Positions 51,425-61,388 of a DNA stretch of 64,000 nucleotides are shown here, in pieces. The notes beneath the pieces are model-generated. The model searched no databases, had not been told where the DNA came from, and saw only the letters and a list, made by a program, of their open reading frames with translations. The stretch's first letter is position 1. Every line of letters starts with the position of its first letter. The stretch is from Planctomycetaceae bacterium. Lineage in GTDB: Bacteria > Planctomycetota > Phycisphaerae > UBA1845 > UTPLA1. Made by a program: the position numbers and the translations under genes. The DNA lies in NCBI GenBank assembly GCA_011525745.1, contig WYBU01000015.1, positions 1-64,000 of the forward strand, given 5' to 3'.

Positions 51425-54400
51425 CCCACCTCCTGGACCGCGATGAATGACATCAGCTCGAAGTCGTCGAGCCCGGTGATTGGGTCGGTCAAAGCCGTAG
51501 TCCGCTTGCCGGTGAACAGGCTGTCGAGGTCCTTGTCCTCCCGCACGTCGATGATCGAGCGGATGGCTTGGCCGAGCAGTTCCGAGTACCGGCTCATGGC
51601 CTTGCCGTCGTCGGTGGCAGCATTGAAGCGCCGGCAGGCGAGCTTGTCAGGCTCGCTCCGCATGCGGCAGGATGCCCGGGCCAAGTCGAGGATTCGCTTC
51701 ACTTCCATGTGGTTGATGACGACCTGGCCGTTGTTGGCGACGTACACGAGGTAGTACGGGTGCAAGCGGTTCTGCTGGTTGATGTTCACCGACTGATGCC
51801 GGTTGCGGAGCGTGAAGATCACGCCGGGCGGCAGGCCGCGGTCCGGGTCGGCCGGTACGACGGCGTGCAACCCGCTCGGCATGGAATCGAGGTCGGGGTT
51901 GTCCTTGATGTAGTTGAGCAGGTCCATGCGGAAGTCGTTCAGGCCCAGGTCGGTGATTGAGACGCCGGTGCGAACGTCTTCCAGTTCGATGATCTCTTCT
52001 TGGAGCTTGCGGAGCTGCTCTTTTCGGTACGACACGTCGCTCGCTTCGGCAGTCAGGACGTTGTCGTCGCCGGTGGCGGACACGTCGGCGATGACCATGC
52101 GGTTCTCGACGCGTTCCCTCAGGTTGATGTATTCGTCGAGCGTGATGTCCGGCCAGTAGTTCACGAGCTGGATTGTGGCGTTGGTCGAACCGATGCGGTC
52201 GATGCGGCCGAATCGCTGGAGGATCCGCACCGGGTTCCAGTGGATGTCGTAGTTCACGACCCAGTCGCAGTCCTGGAGGTTCTGGCCCTCGGAGATGCAA
52301 TCGGTGCCGATCAGGATGTCGAGTGACGCGGGATCGTCCGGCATGGTCAACGCTTTCTCCTTGGATTTCGGCGAGAAGAGCGTGAGCAGCGACAGGAAAT
52401 CGTACGACCGATTCAGCGTGGACTTGGGGCCACCGGTGCCAGTGACAAGGCCGACGTGCACGCTGTGCCGCTTGAGTAGGTCGGGCGAGAGGACGCGGAA
52501 CAGATAGTTGGCTGTGTCGGCAAACGCGGTGAAGATCAGCACCTTGCGGTTGCCGGGATTGATCGGATTCGCGAGCTTTTCGGCAAGGTGGGCGCGGAGG
52601 TGCTGGAGCTTGGCATCGTCCGACGGGGTGACTTTTTCCATCTCGGTGTGCAACTCCGCGATGACTCGAAGATCTTCGCGGAGGATTCGCTCCCAAGTGT
52701 CGATGTCCATGTCCGACAGGCGAATTTGGACCTTGCCGCCGATGCGGGCGTCGTCGGGCTCCGGGAAATCCTCGTCGTCAGGATCGAAGTCGGCGAAGGC
52801 CCCGGACACGTCGATGAAGCCGGGGTCGTCGCCGGTCGCTCGGAAGCGGTCAATCTTGGCGAGAACGGTCTTGTGATTCGCTTGCAACTTCCTTAGCGTG
52901 ATTCGGAATGCCTCGACGGAGCTTTCGAGCCGTTTCAACAGATTGACCGTCATGAGCGATTGCAGGCTGCGTTCGCGGTCGGCCTGCCGGAGCGTGCCGC
53001 GACCACCTTCGACTTCCGTGTCGTAGAGGTCCTCGTACTTGGCGAGGCGGCTAGGCAGGATGTAATTGACCGGGGCGTAGATCGCGAGCTGCAACTGCGA
53101 CAGGCTGGCGTAGATGCCGTTGAAATCCAATACGTCGGTGCGGTGGGTTAACGGCGGGTGGAACGACATGGGCTTGCGTCGTTCTGGGAACGAGCCGATG
53201 TCTGACGTGTCGTAGAATGTCTCGATGTGCTTGCGGGACCTGGCGATGGTCACGCTGTCGAGCATCTCGAAGAAGTCGAAGTCAAGGGCTTCCAGAATGG
53301 CCGAAGTCGTCCGCTGCTCCGCCGGCAGTTTCGTCCAGGCGTTGAAGGTCACTTGTGCACGCCGGCAAATCTCTTCTACGTCCTTCTCGGTTCCGAGTCT
53401 TTCGTGAAAAGCCCGCGAGTCACCTTCGTAGGCGAGTGCGAGTTGATTCTTGAGGTCGGCGAAGCGGTTGTTCACCGGCGTCGCCGAGAGCATCAGGACC
53501 TTTGTCTTGACGCCCTCGCGGATGACCGACCGCATGAGCCGTTCGTATCGCGTTTCGCGGTCCTTGAAGGCTGGGTTGTTGCGGAAGTTGTGCGACTCGT
53601 CGATAACGACGAGGTCGTAGTTGCCCCAATTCACGCGATTAAGCGGCGTGCCGAAGGACTCGCCGGTGGTCCGCAGCAGGTCGGTGTGGCAGAGCACGTC
53701 GTAGTTGAAGCGGTCGCCGGCGAAGATGTTCGTCTTGAGGTTGCGGTTGTAGTTGAGCCAGTTGTCAGCGAGCTTCTTCGGGCAGAGCACGAGCACGGCC
53801 CGATTCCGTAGCTCGTAGTAGCGGATGACGGCGAGCGCCGTGAACGTCTTCCCGAGTCCGACGCTGTCCGCCAGGATGCAGCCGTTGAATGTCTCCAGCT
53901 TATTGATGATGCCCGTGGCGGCATCCCGCTGGAAGTTGTACAGCTTCTTCCAAACGAGACTTTCCTTGTAGCCGGTCAGGTCGTTAGGCAGCAGGTCTTC
54001 GCTGATGTCCTCTAGGAACTCGCTGAAGATGTGGAAGAGCATCAGGAAGTAGATGCGGGCCGGCGAGTTTTCCTGGTACACGGCCGCGATGTGCTCGGAG
54101 AGCCGGTCGGTGACGTCGGCGAGCTTTTCCGGGTCGTTCCAAATCTGATCGAAAAGCGACAGGTACGCATGCGTGTGCGTGGCTTCCGTGATCTTCGTGA
54201 CGAAATTCGAGACCGCGTCGCCGCGTTGATAGCCGAGATCGACGGCGGTGAATCCGTGCAAGGGCTGGTAAACGATGCTGCCAGCATTGCCGGCGATGCA
54301 GGCGAACGGCTGCATCGGTGCCTTCGTGCGATTGGACCGAAAGCGAGCCTTGCGTCGCATCCATTCGGCACACTCGCGGGCAATCGCCTTCTGCGTGAGC

Positions 54401-54699
54401 TTGTTCTTGAGCTGAATCTCGAACTCGGTGCCGTAGAAGCTGCGTTCGCGGTGGGACTTGGGGATGTGGAACTCGCGTCGCTGCTTCTTGCCGCTGTCGG
54501 TCACTTCGTCCGGAACGAACGTGGGGGCCGTGAAGATAAAGTCGAAGGATTCGACGCCTTCAAGCTGCTCCTTAAGCGACTCGAAGGCGTAGATCGAGAA
54601 GCACGACGCGGCGATCCGAAGCTTCGAGCCGCGTGCCATCGACGCTTTCAGGTCGTCGCCGAGCAGCCGATTGACGTTGTCGATCAGCTCCACTATCAC
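51421..54699 (-). CDS. SNF2-like helicase with N-terminal PLD-like domain
   Basis: A 1092-residue protein. The N-terminal part has a PLD-like region (LRIAASCFSIYAFESLKEQL). The SF2 helicase core shows ILADSVGLGKTFTALAVI (motif I), LVVIDESHNFRN (motif II, DESH), LMLSATPVNN (motif III), then ILIGTDCISEGQNLQDCDWVVNYDIHWNP and QRFGRIDRIGS (motif VI). This is the kind of helicase found with type III systems and DISARM-like islands. It overlaps the HTH gene by 4 bp and DUF4391 by 4 bp. Confidence 0.88.
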   Translation of the reverse strand: MIVELIDNVNRLLGDDLKASMARGSKLRIAASCFSIYAFESLKEQLEGVESFDFIFTAPTFVPDEVTDSGKKQRREFHIPKSHRERSFYGTEFEIQLKNKLTQKAIARECAEWMRRKARFRSNRTKAPMQPFACIAGNAGSIVYQPLHGFTAVDLGYQRGDAVSNFVTKITEATHTHAYLSLFDQIWNDPEKLADVTDRLSEHIAAVYQENSPARIYFLMLFHIFSEFLEDISEDLLPNDLTGYKESLVWKKLYNFQRDAATGIINKLETFNGCILADSVGLGKTFTALAVIRYYELRNRAVLVLCPKKLADNWLNYNRNLKTNIFAGDRFNYDVLCHTDLLRTTGESFGTPLNRVNWGNYDLVVIDESHNFRNNPAFKDRETRYERLMRSVIREGVKTKVLMLSATPVNNRFADLKNQLALAYEGDSRAFHERLGTEKDVEEICRRAQVTFNAWTKLPAEQRTTSAILEALDFDFFEMLDSVTIARSRKHIETFYDTSDIGSFPERRKPMSFHPPLTHRTDVLDFNGIYASLSQLQLAIYAPVNYILPSRLAKYEDLYDTEVEGGRGTLRQADRERSLQSLMTVNLLKRLESSVEAFRITLRKLQANHKTVLAKIDRFRATGDDPGFIDVSGAFADFDPDDEDFPEPDDARIGGKVQIRLSDMDIDTWERILREDLRVIAELHTEMEKVTPSDDAKLQHLRAHLAEKLANPINPGNRKVLIFTAFADTANYLFRVLSPDLLKRHSVHVGLVTGTGGPKSTLNRSYDFLSLLTLFSPKSKEKALTMPDDPASLDILIGTDCISEGQNLQDCDWVVNYDIHWNPVRILQRFGRIDRIGSTNATIQLVNYWPDITLDEYINLRERVENRMVIADVSATGDDNVLTAEASDVSYRKEQLRKLQEEIIELEDVRTGVSITDLGLNDFRMDLLNYIKDNPDLDSMPSGLHAVVPADPDRGLPPGVIFTLRNRHQSVNINQQNRLHPYYLVYVANNGQVVINHMEVKRILDLARASCRMRSEPDKLACRRFNAATDDGKAMSRYSELLGQAIRSIIDVREDKDLDSLFTGKRTTALTDPITGLDDFELMSFIAVQEVG

Positions 54700-54893
54700 G
54701 ATCTCCGCGCGCCCTTCGCCCTGTCGTCGAGCCAGCGATCAATCGTCTCTCGCCGGAACCGCCAGTGCCTTCCCACCTTCTGACCGGGGACCTTCCCCTC
54801 CGCACACAGCTTGTAAAGCGTTGATGTTGATAACTTTAGGTAGGAAGCGAGCTCCTGTATCGTCAGAATGCTGTCGTTTGCCTGCTTGGCCAT
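54696..54893 (-). CDS. Excisionase/MerR-like DNA-binding protein
   Basis: From ATG 54893, 65 residues: LTIQELASYLKLSTSTLYKLCAEGKVPGQKVGRHWRFRRETIDRWL, the standard helix-turn-helix of the excisionase-family binding domain. It is the first gene of the defence operon and overlaps the helicase by 4 bp. I infer an operon regulator, perhaps autoregulatory, rather than an excisionase. The divergent methyltransferase-helicase gene starts about 220 bp away. Confidence 0.8.
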   Translation of the reverse strand: MAKQANDSILTIQELASYLKLSTSTLYKLCAEGKVPGQKVGRHWRFRRETIDRWLDDRAKGARRS

Positions 54894-55111
54894 CGGATTT
54901 TGACCACGCACGGGCTTGCGCCCGGTCTTTCCTTCACGCTCGACACGTAAACAGTTCACAGTTGTTCGCCGTTGCTGTCAAGGCGCGGGGTACCCTGGGG
55001 CAGTTTCCAAACCGCCAGAACCGCGCGACTTGCCGCCCTCGAACCGATGGCACAGGGCTGCCAGAAGCTCCCATAACCCTCATGAGGCGTATGCGTTCCT
55101 GGGCAAGGTTC

Positions 55112-58100
55112 ATGGCGAAGTTCGCACAGCTCCAGTTCGATTGGTCGGGTCGGTCCGTCGCAGAAGGCGTGCCGGCTGAGGAGCCCGGCGTTGAGGGCGC
55201 GGAGGGCATCGCGGCACCAAGCGAGCCCGCAGCGAGGGAAGCCGATTCCGCCAGCGCGGCCACTGGGCTATCGCTCGGCCTGATCACCCTCGCGCGGCGG
55301 GTCGCGGGAGTACTCGAAAACGAGCCGCAGACCCGTATCGACAACCGGCTGCTCAACCAGCTCGCGACCGAATGCCTCGGCCATGCGGCGGGTCACGCGC
55401 GGGACATGTACGACGCGGCGGAGGCGGGGATGAACATTCGCATCGCCCGGGCAGAGCTTGACCTGTTCGACGTGCCCGGCTCGATGGAGGCGCTCACCGA
55501 GTTGCAGGGCCGCATGCCCCGCCAGACTCGCCGCGACACGACGCAGGTCGAGCTTCAGCAATTCAGCACGCCCCCTGCGGAGGCGCTCCTGGTCGTCAGC
55601 GCGGCTGCCGTGTGTTCCGGCATGCAGGTCCTGGAGCCGAGCGCTGGAACGGGCAACATTGCCGTCCTCGCACGGCGCGCCGGCGCCACTGTCGATACGA
55701 ACGAAATCGACCCACGTCGGCGTGGCCTCTTGGAGATACAAGGCTTCTCGCCGACCGCAATCGATGCCGAACGGCTCGATAACCTTCTGCCGCCAGATCG
55801 GCTGTACGACGCGGTCGTCATGAATCCGCCCTTCTCGGCGACCGGTGGCCGCGTGCATGGGCACAACACGCAATTTGGAGCGCGGCACGTTGAACAGGCG
55901 CTGCTCAGGCTCAAACCCGGTGGTCGATTGGCTGCGATTGTCGGACAAGGCATGGCACTCGACCGACCGAAATTCCACGCGTGGTGGGCTGAGGTCAAGG
56001 GCCGCTTTCGCGTTCGCGCGAACGTCGGCATCGATGGCAACGCCTACGCGAAGTTCGGCACTTCGTTCGACCATCAGGTCATCGTGATTGATAACGACGG
56101 GCCGACGCAATGGGATGCCGACATCATCACGGGTGCCGGACTGTCGCCTCAGGAGGCCTGGCGCAGGCTGCAATCTCTATCAGAGGAGGACGTTTATGGG
56201 CGAATTCGCGAATGCGGTACGCGATCAAGCGATGGACACGCTGCGACGGGTGTACGGACGGGCAGCGCCAATCGACTCGGATGCAGTGGTCGAACTGATT
56301 GCGTTCCTGCTCGGGGACGAGACGGACGACCCGGCTACGGACGGGCTCAACATCCTGACGGTGGATCAGTGGATAGCATGGACCAGGCATCTGGCCGACC
56401 GTCCGCGATTCACTCGGCGGATGATGACGAACTTCCTGGACCGGGAGCAGGCGAAACTGCCAGCCGACACGAACGCGATGCGGCTCTGGGCCACGCACGT
56501 GGTTCTGCGCACGCTGGACCGGATGGAAGCAGCATAGGCCAACTCGACCATGACGCGCGTGCAGCGGCTCTGCGCGTCGAAGAAGGAACCGTCTATGCCG
56601 CGTACCGCGTGCAGAAAGCGCTTGTGCGGGGCACCGAACCGCACCCGGCCAACGTGGTCGAATCGACCGCGATGGCCTCAGTCGAGCCTCCCGACGTTAC
56701 GTACCGTCACCATCTCCCACCCGACGTGGTCCGCGAAGGGCGAATATCCGACATCCAGCTTGAGGACGTGATCTACGCCGGCCAGGCCACAGAAGTCCTG
56801 CTACCGGGTGGCTCGCGAAAGGGCCATTGGAACGGCGACGGTACGGGAATCGGCAAGGGACGCGAGATCTACGCATTCATCTACGACCAACTGCAGCAGG
56901 GACGTGCCAAGCACTTGCACGTTTCAGCGTCGCATCAGCTTGTTGCGGACGCCGAACGAGATCGCGACGCCGTGGGCATCCCGTTACGGATCGTCCATCA
57001 AGCGCGTTTCAAGCCAACGGAGGCAATCCTGGCCGACTCTGGCGTCCTGTTCACGACGTACACGATGCTGAGTACGGACTTCGACGGCGATCGACAGCGG
57101 TTTAAGCAGCTCACGGATTGGCTGGGTCCCGACTTCGGCGGCGTGATCGCCTTCGACGAGGCGCACCTGATGAAGAACGCCGCAGCGACGCCCCACGGTG
57201 GCAAAGCGACCGTGGACGAGGGCACGCTTCGCGGCAACATGGGTATCACGCTACAGCGGATGTTCCCGCACGCCCGTGTCCGTTATTTCAGCGCCACGGG
57301 GGCAACCGAGGCCCGCCACATGGCTCCGTATGAGCGTCTTGGCCTGTGGGGCGATGGCGCGCCGTTTCCTGACTTCGCATCCTTCCTCGTTGCGATGGAG
57401 CGCGGCGGCGTGGCGGCGATGGAAATGCTGTGCCGCGACCTCAAGTCGGTCGGCACCTACCTGGCGCGGACCATCAGTTACGGTCCAACGCGAAGGCCGG
57501 ATGGGGGCATCATTCCGGAGAGCGCGGTCGAATACGAGCCGCTTATTCACGACCTGTCGGAAGCCGAGCGCGCTCAGTACGACCAGGTCGCCGACCTCTG
57601 GTCGGAACTACTCATCGCATTTGAGTCGGCGGAGCAGAACGCCTGCCAGAAACGCAACGCGAGCCGCTATGCTCAGTATTATGCTGCCCAGCAGCGTTTC
57701 TTTCTGCAACTCATGCTCGCTTACACGCTGCCAGACGTGATCCCGGAGATCGAGAAGGACCTGGCCACGGGCCGCTCGGTGGTGCTCAGCCTCTTCAACA
57801 CGGGCGAAGCTCAGGCGGATCGGAAGGTCCGTGACGCCCGGGCACAAGGCGTCGAACTGAGCGAGTTGGATGCGACGCCGCGAGAAATGATCGTGCAGCT
57901 GATCGAGACGCAGTTCCCCATCTACCAATACCGCGAGCAAACCGATCCGAAGACCGGGAACGTGATTTGTGTGCGCGTCGAGGACGCCGCCGGCAACCCC
58001 GAGATCAATCGTGAGAACCAGCGCCGCCAGCAGACGCTGCTCGACAAGGTTGCCGATATTGATATGCCGCACAACCCGCTCGACGCCCTCGTCGGTCATT

Positions 58101-59731
58101 TCGGTGTCGATCACGTAGCCGAGATCAGCGGACGGACACATCGTTGGGAGAACGGACGGTACGTTCGGAGGAAGCTCTACGGCGTTCCGCGGCGGCAGCT
58201 CAACGAGTACGAAACCCGTCTCTTCCAATCGGGCCGCAAACGGTTGGCGGTTATCTCGGGCGCCGGCTCAACCGGCATTAGCGTTCACGCCGACATGCTC
58301 GCTAAGAACCAACAACGCCGTGTGTTCTACGCCTTTCAGCTTTCCTGGTCGGCGGATCAGCAGATGCAGGCATTCGGGCGCGTGCACCGCTCGAATCAAA
58401 CCTCGGCGCCGATCATCCGGCTGGTGTTGCTCGACCTAGCCGGCCAGAAACGCCTAGTCAATGCGGTCTCGAAGCGGCTGGCCGCCCTGGGCGCATTGAC
58501 CAAGGGCGAGCGACACTCGCTCTCCAGCGACTTGTTCCGCCCAGAGGATGTCACAGACGAATATGGCAAGGCTGCTCTCACCCGCAGCTACCGAGAGGTC
58601 GAACGCAACGGCCACGCGGCAGCGGGAATCGGCATGCGCGACTTGGAACGCATGGGCGTGCTGAACAAAGAGAAGACAGCCGTGCGTGACAGTTTCTGCC
58701 GCAACGTCGAGCAGTTCCTCAACCGCATCATGGTGCTGCACGTCGAGAAGCAGAACCGCTTCTTCGAGCTGTTCTACGAGCGCTACGTACAAACCGTGGA
58801 AGCTGCCAAGCGAGCAGGGGCATTCGACTTTGGCGTCGAAGAGATCCATGCACGGAACTTGCGGAGTGTCGCGGAGCCGCAAGTACTGTTCGGAGATCCT
58901 GCCTCCGGCGCCCGCACAATGCTGCACGCGCTGGAGGGTGAGGTGGACGTGGAGCGGCACACGTTCGCTGCCGTGCTGGCGAGCTACGCGAACGAGGGCT
59001 TTTATCGCAACTGCCGGAGCGGGCGGATCTATGCTGTCGGCACGCATTTAGACACGCGGCCCGACGAAGTGCTGCTCACCGCCATAAAGGGCTCGCGTCG
59101 CTCGATGGAGCGGCACGAGTTGACCCAGAAGTACGAGCAGGTCGAGCGCGAAGTTGCTCGACAATGGTGGGAGCGAGAATACGAGAACACGCCCGCGACC
59201 GAGGCGCGGCGCTATTACATCCTGAGCGGGGCCATCTTTCCAATCTACGACAAGATCATGGGTTCGTCGGGCATTCAAAGCGTCAAGATCGCACGCGCCG
59301 TGCTCAGCGACGGCCGGGCCCTGGTCGGCCTAAACCTAAGCCCGTCGGACGTGCCGAACGTGAAGCAGCGGCTGGGAATCGGAACGCCGCTGGGGGAGGC
59401 CTCCGCGACGGAGATCGCCGGCATTCTTGAAGGCGGCGGCATCGTCGAACTTGACAACGGCTGGCGTCTCACCTCTGGGCGGCTTGCCGGCGATGACGTG
59501 ATCGAGCTCATTCTGAATGGCGTCCCTGCCAACCGGGAGGAGCTTCGGCGATACGGACTTTCGGAAGAAATCGTCAGCTTCAAGCGCCACTGGTTCACGG
59601 TGCTCGACGAGGCGCCTGCGGTCCTCTCGGAATTGCTCACTCATCGGCGGCCGGTTCGGGACCTGACGACCAGCGGCGGCAACGGCGAAGTGCTTCTGGC
59701 AACGACGGAGGTCGAGACCGAGTTTGATTAG
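55112..59731 (+). CDS. N6-methyltransferase domain and strawberry-notch helicase in one frame
   Basis: Open from ATG 55112, 1539 residues. The N-terminal methyltransferase has motif I VLEPSAGTGNIA (about 173-184) and NPPFSATGG (about 236). The C-terminal Sno/SF2 helicase has GDGTGIGKGRE (about 575), FDEAH (about 680), FSATGATEARHM and QAFGRVHRS (about 1085). Between residues about 360 and 475 the frame is low in protein-like pattern and another gene lies there in a different frame, so this is either a genuine fusion with a stop-free linker, or two separate genes (about 55112-56190 and 56600-59731). Typical of large element backbones. Confidence 0.72.
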   Translation: MAKFAQLQFDWSGRSVAEGVPAEEPGVEGAEGIAAPSEPAAREADSASAATGLSLGLITLARRVAGVLENEPQTRIDNRLLNQLATECLGHAAGHARDMYDAAEAGMNIRIARAELDLFDVPGSMEALTELQGRMPRQTRRDTTQVELQQFSTPPAEALLVVSAAAVCSGMQVLEPSAGTGNIAVLARRAGATVDTNEIDPRRRGLLEIQGFSPTAIDAERLDNLLPPDRLYDAVVMNPPFSATGGRVHGHNTQFGARHVEQALLRLKPGGRLAAIVGQGMALDRPKFHAWWAEVKGRFRVRANVGIDGNAYAKFGTSFDHQVIVIDNDGPTQWDADIITGAGLSPQEAWRRLQSLSEEDVYGRIRECGTRSSDGHAATGVRTGSANRLGCSGRTDCVPARGRDGRPGYGRAQHPDGGSVDSMDQASGRPSAIHSADDDELPGPGAGETASRHERDAALGHARGSAHAGPDGSSIGQLDHDARAAALRVEEGTVYAAYRVQKALVRGTEPHPANVVESTAMASVEPPDVTYRHHLPPDVVREGRISDIQLEDVIYAGQATEVLLPGGSRKGHWNGDGTGIGKGREIYAFIYDQLQQGRAKHLHVSASHQLVADAERDRDAVGIPLRIVHQARFKPTEAILADSGVLFTTYTMLSTDFDGDRQRFKQLTDWLGPDFGGVIAFDEAHLMKNAAATPHGGKATVDEGTLRGNMGITLQRMFPHARVRYFSATGATEARHMAPYERLGLWGDGAPFPDFASFLVAMERGGVAAMEMLCRDLKSVGTYLARTISYGPTRRPDGGIIPESAVEYEPLIHDLSEAERAQYDQVADLWSELLIAFESAEQNACQKRNASRYAQYYAAQQRFFLQLMLAYTLPDVIPEIEKDLATGRSVVLSLFNTGEAQADRKVRDARAQGVELSELDATPREMIVQLIETQFPIYQYREQTDPKTGNVICVRVEDAAGNPEINRENQRRQQTLLDKVADIDMPHNPLDALVGHFGVDHVAEISGRTHRWENGRYVRRKLYGVPRRQLNEYETRLFQSGRKRLAVISGAGSTGISVHADMLAKNQQRRVFYAFQLSWSADQQMQAFGRVHRSNQTSAPIIRLVLLDLAGQKRLVNAVSKRLAALGALTKGERHSLSSDLFRPEDVTDEYGKAALTRSYREVERNGHAAAGIGMRDLERMGVLNKEKTAVRDSFCRNVEQFLNRIMVLHVEKQNRFFELFYERYVQTVEAAKRAGAFDFGVEEIHARNLRSVAEPQVLFGDPASGARTMLHALEGEVDVERHTFAAVLASYANEGFYRNCRSGRIYAVGTHLDTRPDEVLLTAIKGSRRSMERHELTQKYEQVEREVARQWWEREYENTPATEARRYYILSGAIFPIYDKIMGSSGIQSVKIARAVLSDGRALVGLNLSPSDVPNVKQRLGIGTPLGEASATEIAGILEGGGIVELDNGWRLTSGRLAGDDVIELILNGVPANREELRRYGLSEEIVSFKRHWFTVLDEAPAVLSELLTHRRPVRDLTTSGGNGEVLLATTEVETEFD
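56196..56537 (+). CDS. Nested small gene in alternate frame, 113 aa
   Basis: ATG 56196 has an excellent Shine-Dalgarno (GAGGAGGA, five bases upstream). The 113-residue product is protein-like: FANAVRDQAMDTLRRVYGRA, LIAFLLGDET, VDQWIAWTRHLADRP, MRLWATHVVLRTLDRM. It lies wholly within the longer frame and shifted by +1 from it. The overlapped part of the long frame looks like noise. It is probably the real coding choice here, between methyltransferase and helicase. Family not recognised. Confidence 0.68.
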   Translation: MGEFANAVRDQAMDTLRRVYGRAAPIDSDAVVELIAFLLGDETDDPATDGLNILTVDQWIAWTRHLADRPRFTRRMMTNFLDREQAKLPADTNAMRLWATHVVLRTLDRMEAA

Positions 59732-60036
59732 CTGTCCCGAACCGTGATACGCTCGCCTCGCTAGATCAGCTGATTGCTGGTCTCAACTGCGCAATCCCCC
59801 CAAGTCGCTCTCGCACAGATAGCTTTGGCTGGTTCGACCGGCCTTGTACGCATCCTTCGCCACTGATTCCTGTCGGAAGCTGGCGTCGGCCGGACGGGTT
59901 GCTCATAGCTATCTGTGGGTGAGAGGCGGACCAAACCTGGTCTCTGGGCGATACCGCGGAACTGCGGCGGCGCCGAGAGACCGGTGGTGCATTTCAAGGT
60001 TCCAAACGGTCCATCCGGACCAAAGGAGGTTTTCCC
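59732..60036. other. 305-bp intergenic region
   Basis: Between the helicase gene and DUF932. It contains the 10-bp palindrome ATCAGCTGAT near 59764-59773 and the Shine-Dalgarno of DUF932 at the right end. No gene seen. Confidence 0.35.
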
Positions 60037-61140
60037 ATGCAGAATCTGATGACGGCAAGTGAGGAGCTTTTTCGGCGTGGGCCGGACGAGTGCTTCGCGA
60101 CGTTCGATGACCTCTACCGCCACTGTGCGGAGGTCAAGGAGAAGTCGGTCGATCGATGGCACCAGCCATCCAAAATTCGGCTTGATGTCGAGAGCGGGCG
60201 ATTGCGGCTGGCGCTTGGCAACGAGGGCACGTTCAGGATGAACAACTGGAGCTTTTCGCAGTTGTGCGGGCTGGCCGGTATTCATCGGGACACGGTGAAC
60301 AAGCTGTCGGCCGGCACGGCCAGCCAGGTGTTCGCCGAGACGCTGCCGCAAACGGGCAATCGGCACATTCAAGTGCTGACGACCGCGGTCGAGCCGGGCG
60401 AGACGGTCCGGGCGATTCACGGGGCGGGCTACACGCGGCTCTACGATGCCGACCTGCTGTCGATGGTCCGGGAGTTCGCGACGGACTTTCAGCCGCCGCA
60501 GCAGGCAAACATCGCTCACGCGACGGCGGCTGTGTCGGAGGACGATGTGCCGTTCGTCCCGGACCCGCCAAGGCCGCGAGGCACGGGCCTGTACCATGGC
60601 GAGCAGGACATGTTCGTGTTCCTGATCGACCCCACGGGCTGGACCGAGATCAACGGCGAGGCCTTCGCTCCGGGTTTCTTCTTGTGGAACTCGGAAGTGG
60701 GCAAACGTTCGGTCGGGATTCAGACGTTCTGGTTCCAGGCGGTCTGCCAGAACCACATCGTCTGGGACGCCGTCGAGGTCGTGGAGTTCAGTCGCAAGCA
60801 CACGGCCAAGGTTCACGAGGCGTTCAGCGAGATCCGCGGCATCGTCGAGCGGCTGGTCGCCAAGCGCGACGAGCGCCGCGACGGCTTCGCCAAGGTTCTC
60901 CGCAAGGCGATGGAGACGAAGATCGGCGACGATGCCGACAGCGTGCTGAAGGTCCTCGGCGACAGGGGCATCACGCGTGCCCTTGCCAAGGAGGCGCTGG
61001 AGATCGCCCGGCATTCCGGACGGTTCACGGTGTTTTCGCTGGTCGACGCGCTGACGCGCCTGTCCGGCCGCTCGAAGTTCGCCGGCGACCGGACGGATGC
61101 CGACGCCAAGGCGTCCGCGCTGCTCGCGCTGGCGGCCTGA
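60037..61140 (+). CDS. DUF932 family protein
   Basis: A 367-residue protein with AAAGGAGG before the ATG. The DUF932 pattern includes FRMNNWSFSQLCGLAGI, HGAGYTRLYDADLLSMV, the central GEQDMFVFLIDP and GIQTFWFQAVCQNHIVWD. DUF932 proteins are common on plasmids, phages and integrative elements and remain uncharacterised; some are linked to single-strand DNA metabolism. It follows the Sno helicase in the same direction, as in many large elements. Confidence 0.8.
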   Translation: MQNLMTASEELFRRGPDECFATFDDLYRHCAEVKEKSVDRWHQPSKIRLDVESGRLRLALGNEGTFRMNNWSFSQLCGLAGIHRDTVNKLSAGTASQVFAETLPQTGNRHIQVLTTAVEPGETVRAIHGAGYTRLYDADLLSMVREFATDFQPPQQANIAHATAAVSEDDVPFVPDPPRPRGTGLYHGEQDMFVFLIDPTGWTEINGEAFAPGFFLWNSEVGKRSVGIQTFWFQAVCQNHIVWDAVEVVEFSRKHTAKVHEAFSEIRGIVERLVAKRDERRDGFAKVLRKAMETKIGDDADSVLKVLGDRGITRALAKEALEIARHSGRFTVFSLVDALTRLSGRSKFAGDRTDADAKASALLALAA

Positions 61141-61152
61141 TTCGAGGAGATT

Positions 61153-61171
61153 GACGGCGACGGTCGCCGTC
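61153..61171 (+). terminator. Inverted repeat after DUF932 gene
   Basis: GACGGCGAC and GTCGCCGTC with one base between lie 12 bp after the stop codon. As RNA it would form a six-pair stem with a seven-base loop. No T-tract follows, so termination is uncertain. Confidence 0.35.
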
Positions 61172-61317
61172 CAAGGTTCAGAGGCTCATCCGCATGCACC
61201 ACCGGGCCTCTCACCATTCAGAATCTCTTCGTGACGTAAGTACCTGCAAATACGGCACCTACGACTCGCGGAAAGCACGGTCAATAGGCAGCCACCTGCC
61301 CGAAATATGCGCTGCTA

Positions 61318-61346
61318 TTGACATTCTACATGGTGGTTACTACCGT
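61318..61346 (+). promoter_or_regulatory. Possible promoter of the terminal ATPase cassette
   Basis: TTGACA at 61318-61323 is a perfect minus 35 box; 17 bases later TACCGT (61341-61346) could be a weak minus 10. An imperfect inverted repeat (GGTGGT/ACTACC) lies within the spacer. It is 43 bp before the GTG of the next gene. Confidence 0.35.
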
Positions 61347-61388
61347 AGATAATCGCTGCAGCCGGGTTGATCTGTTGGAGGAAAGACT

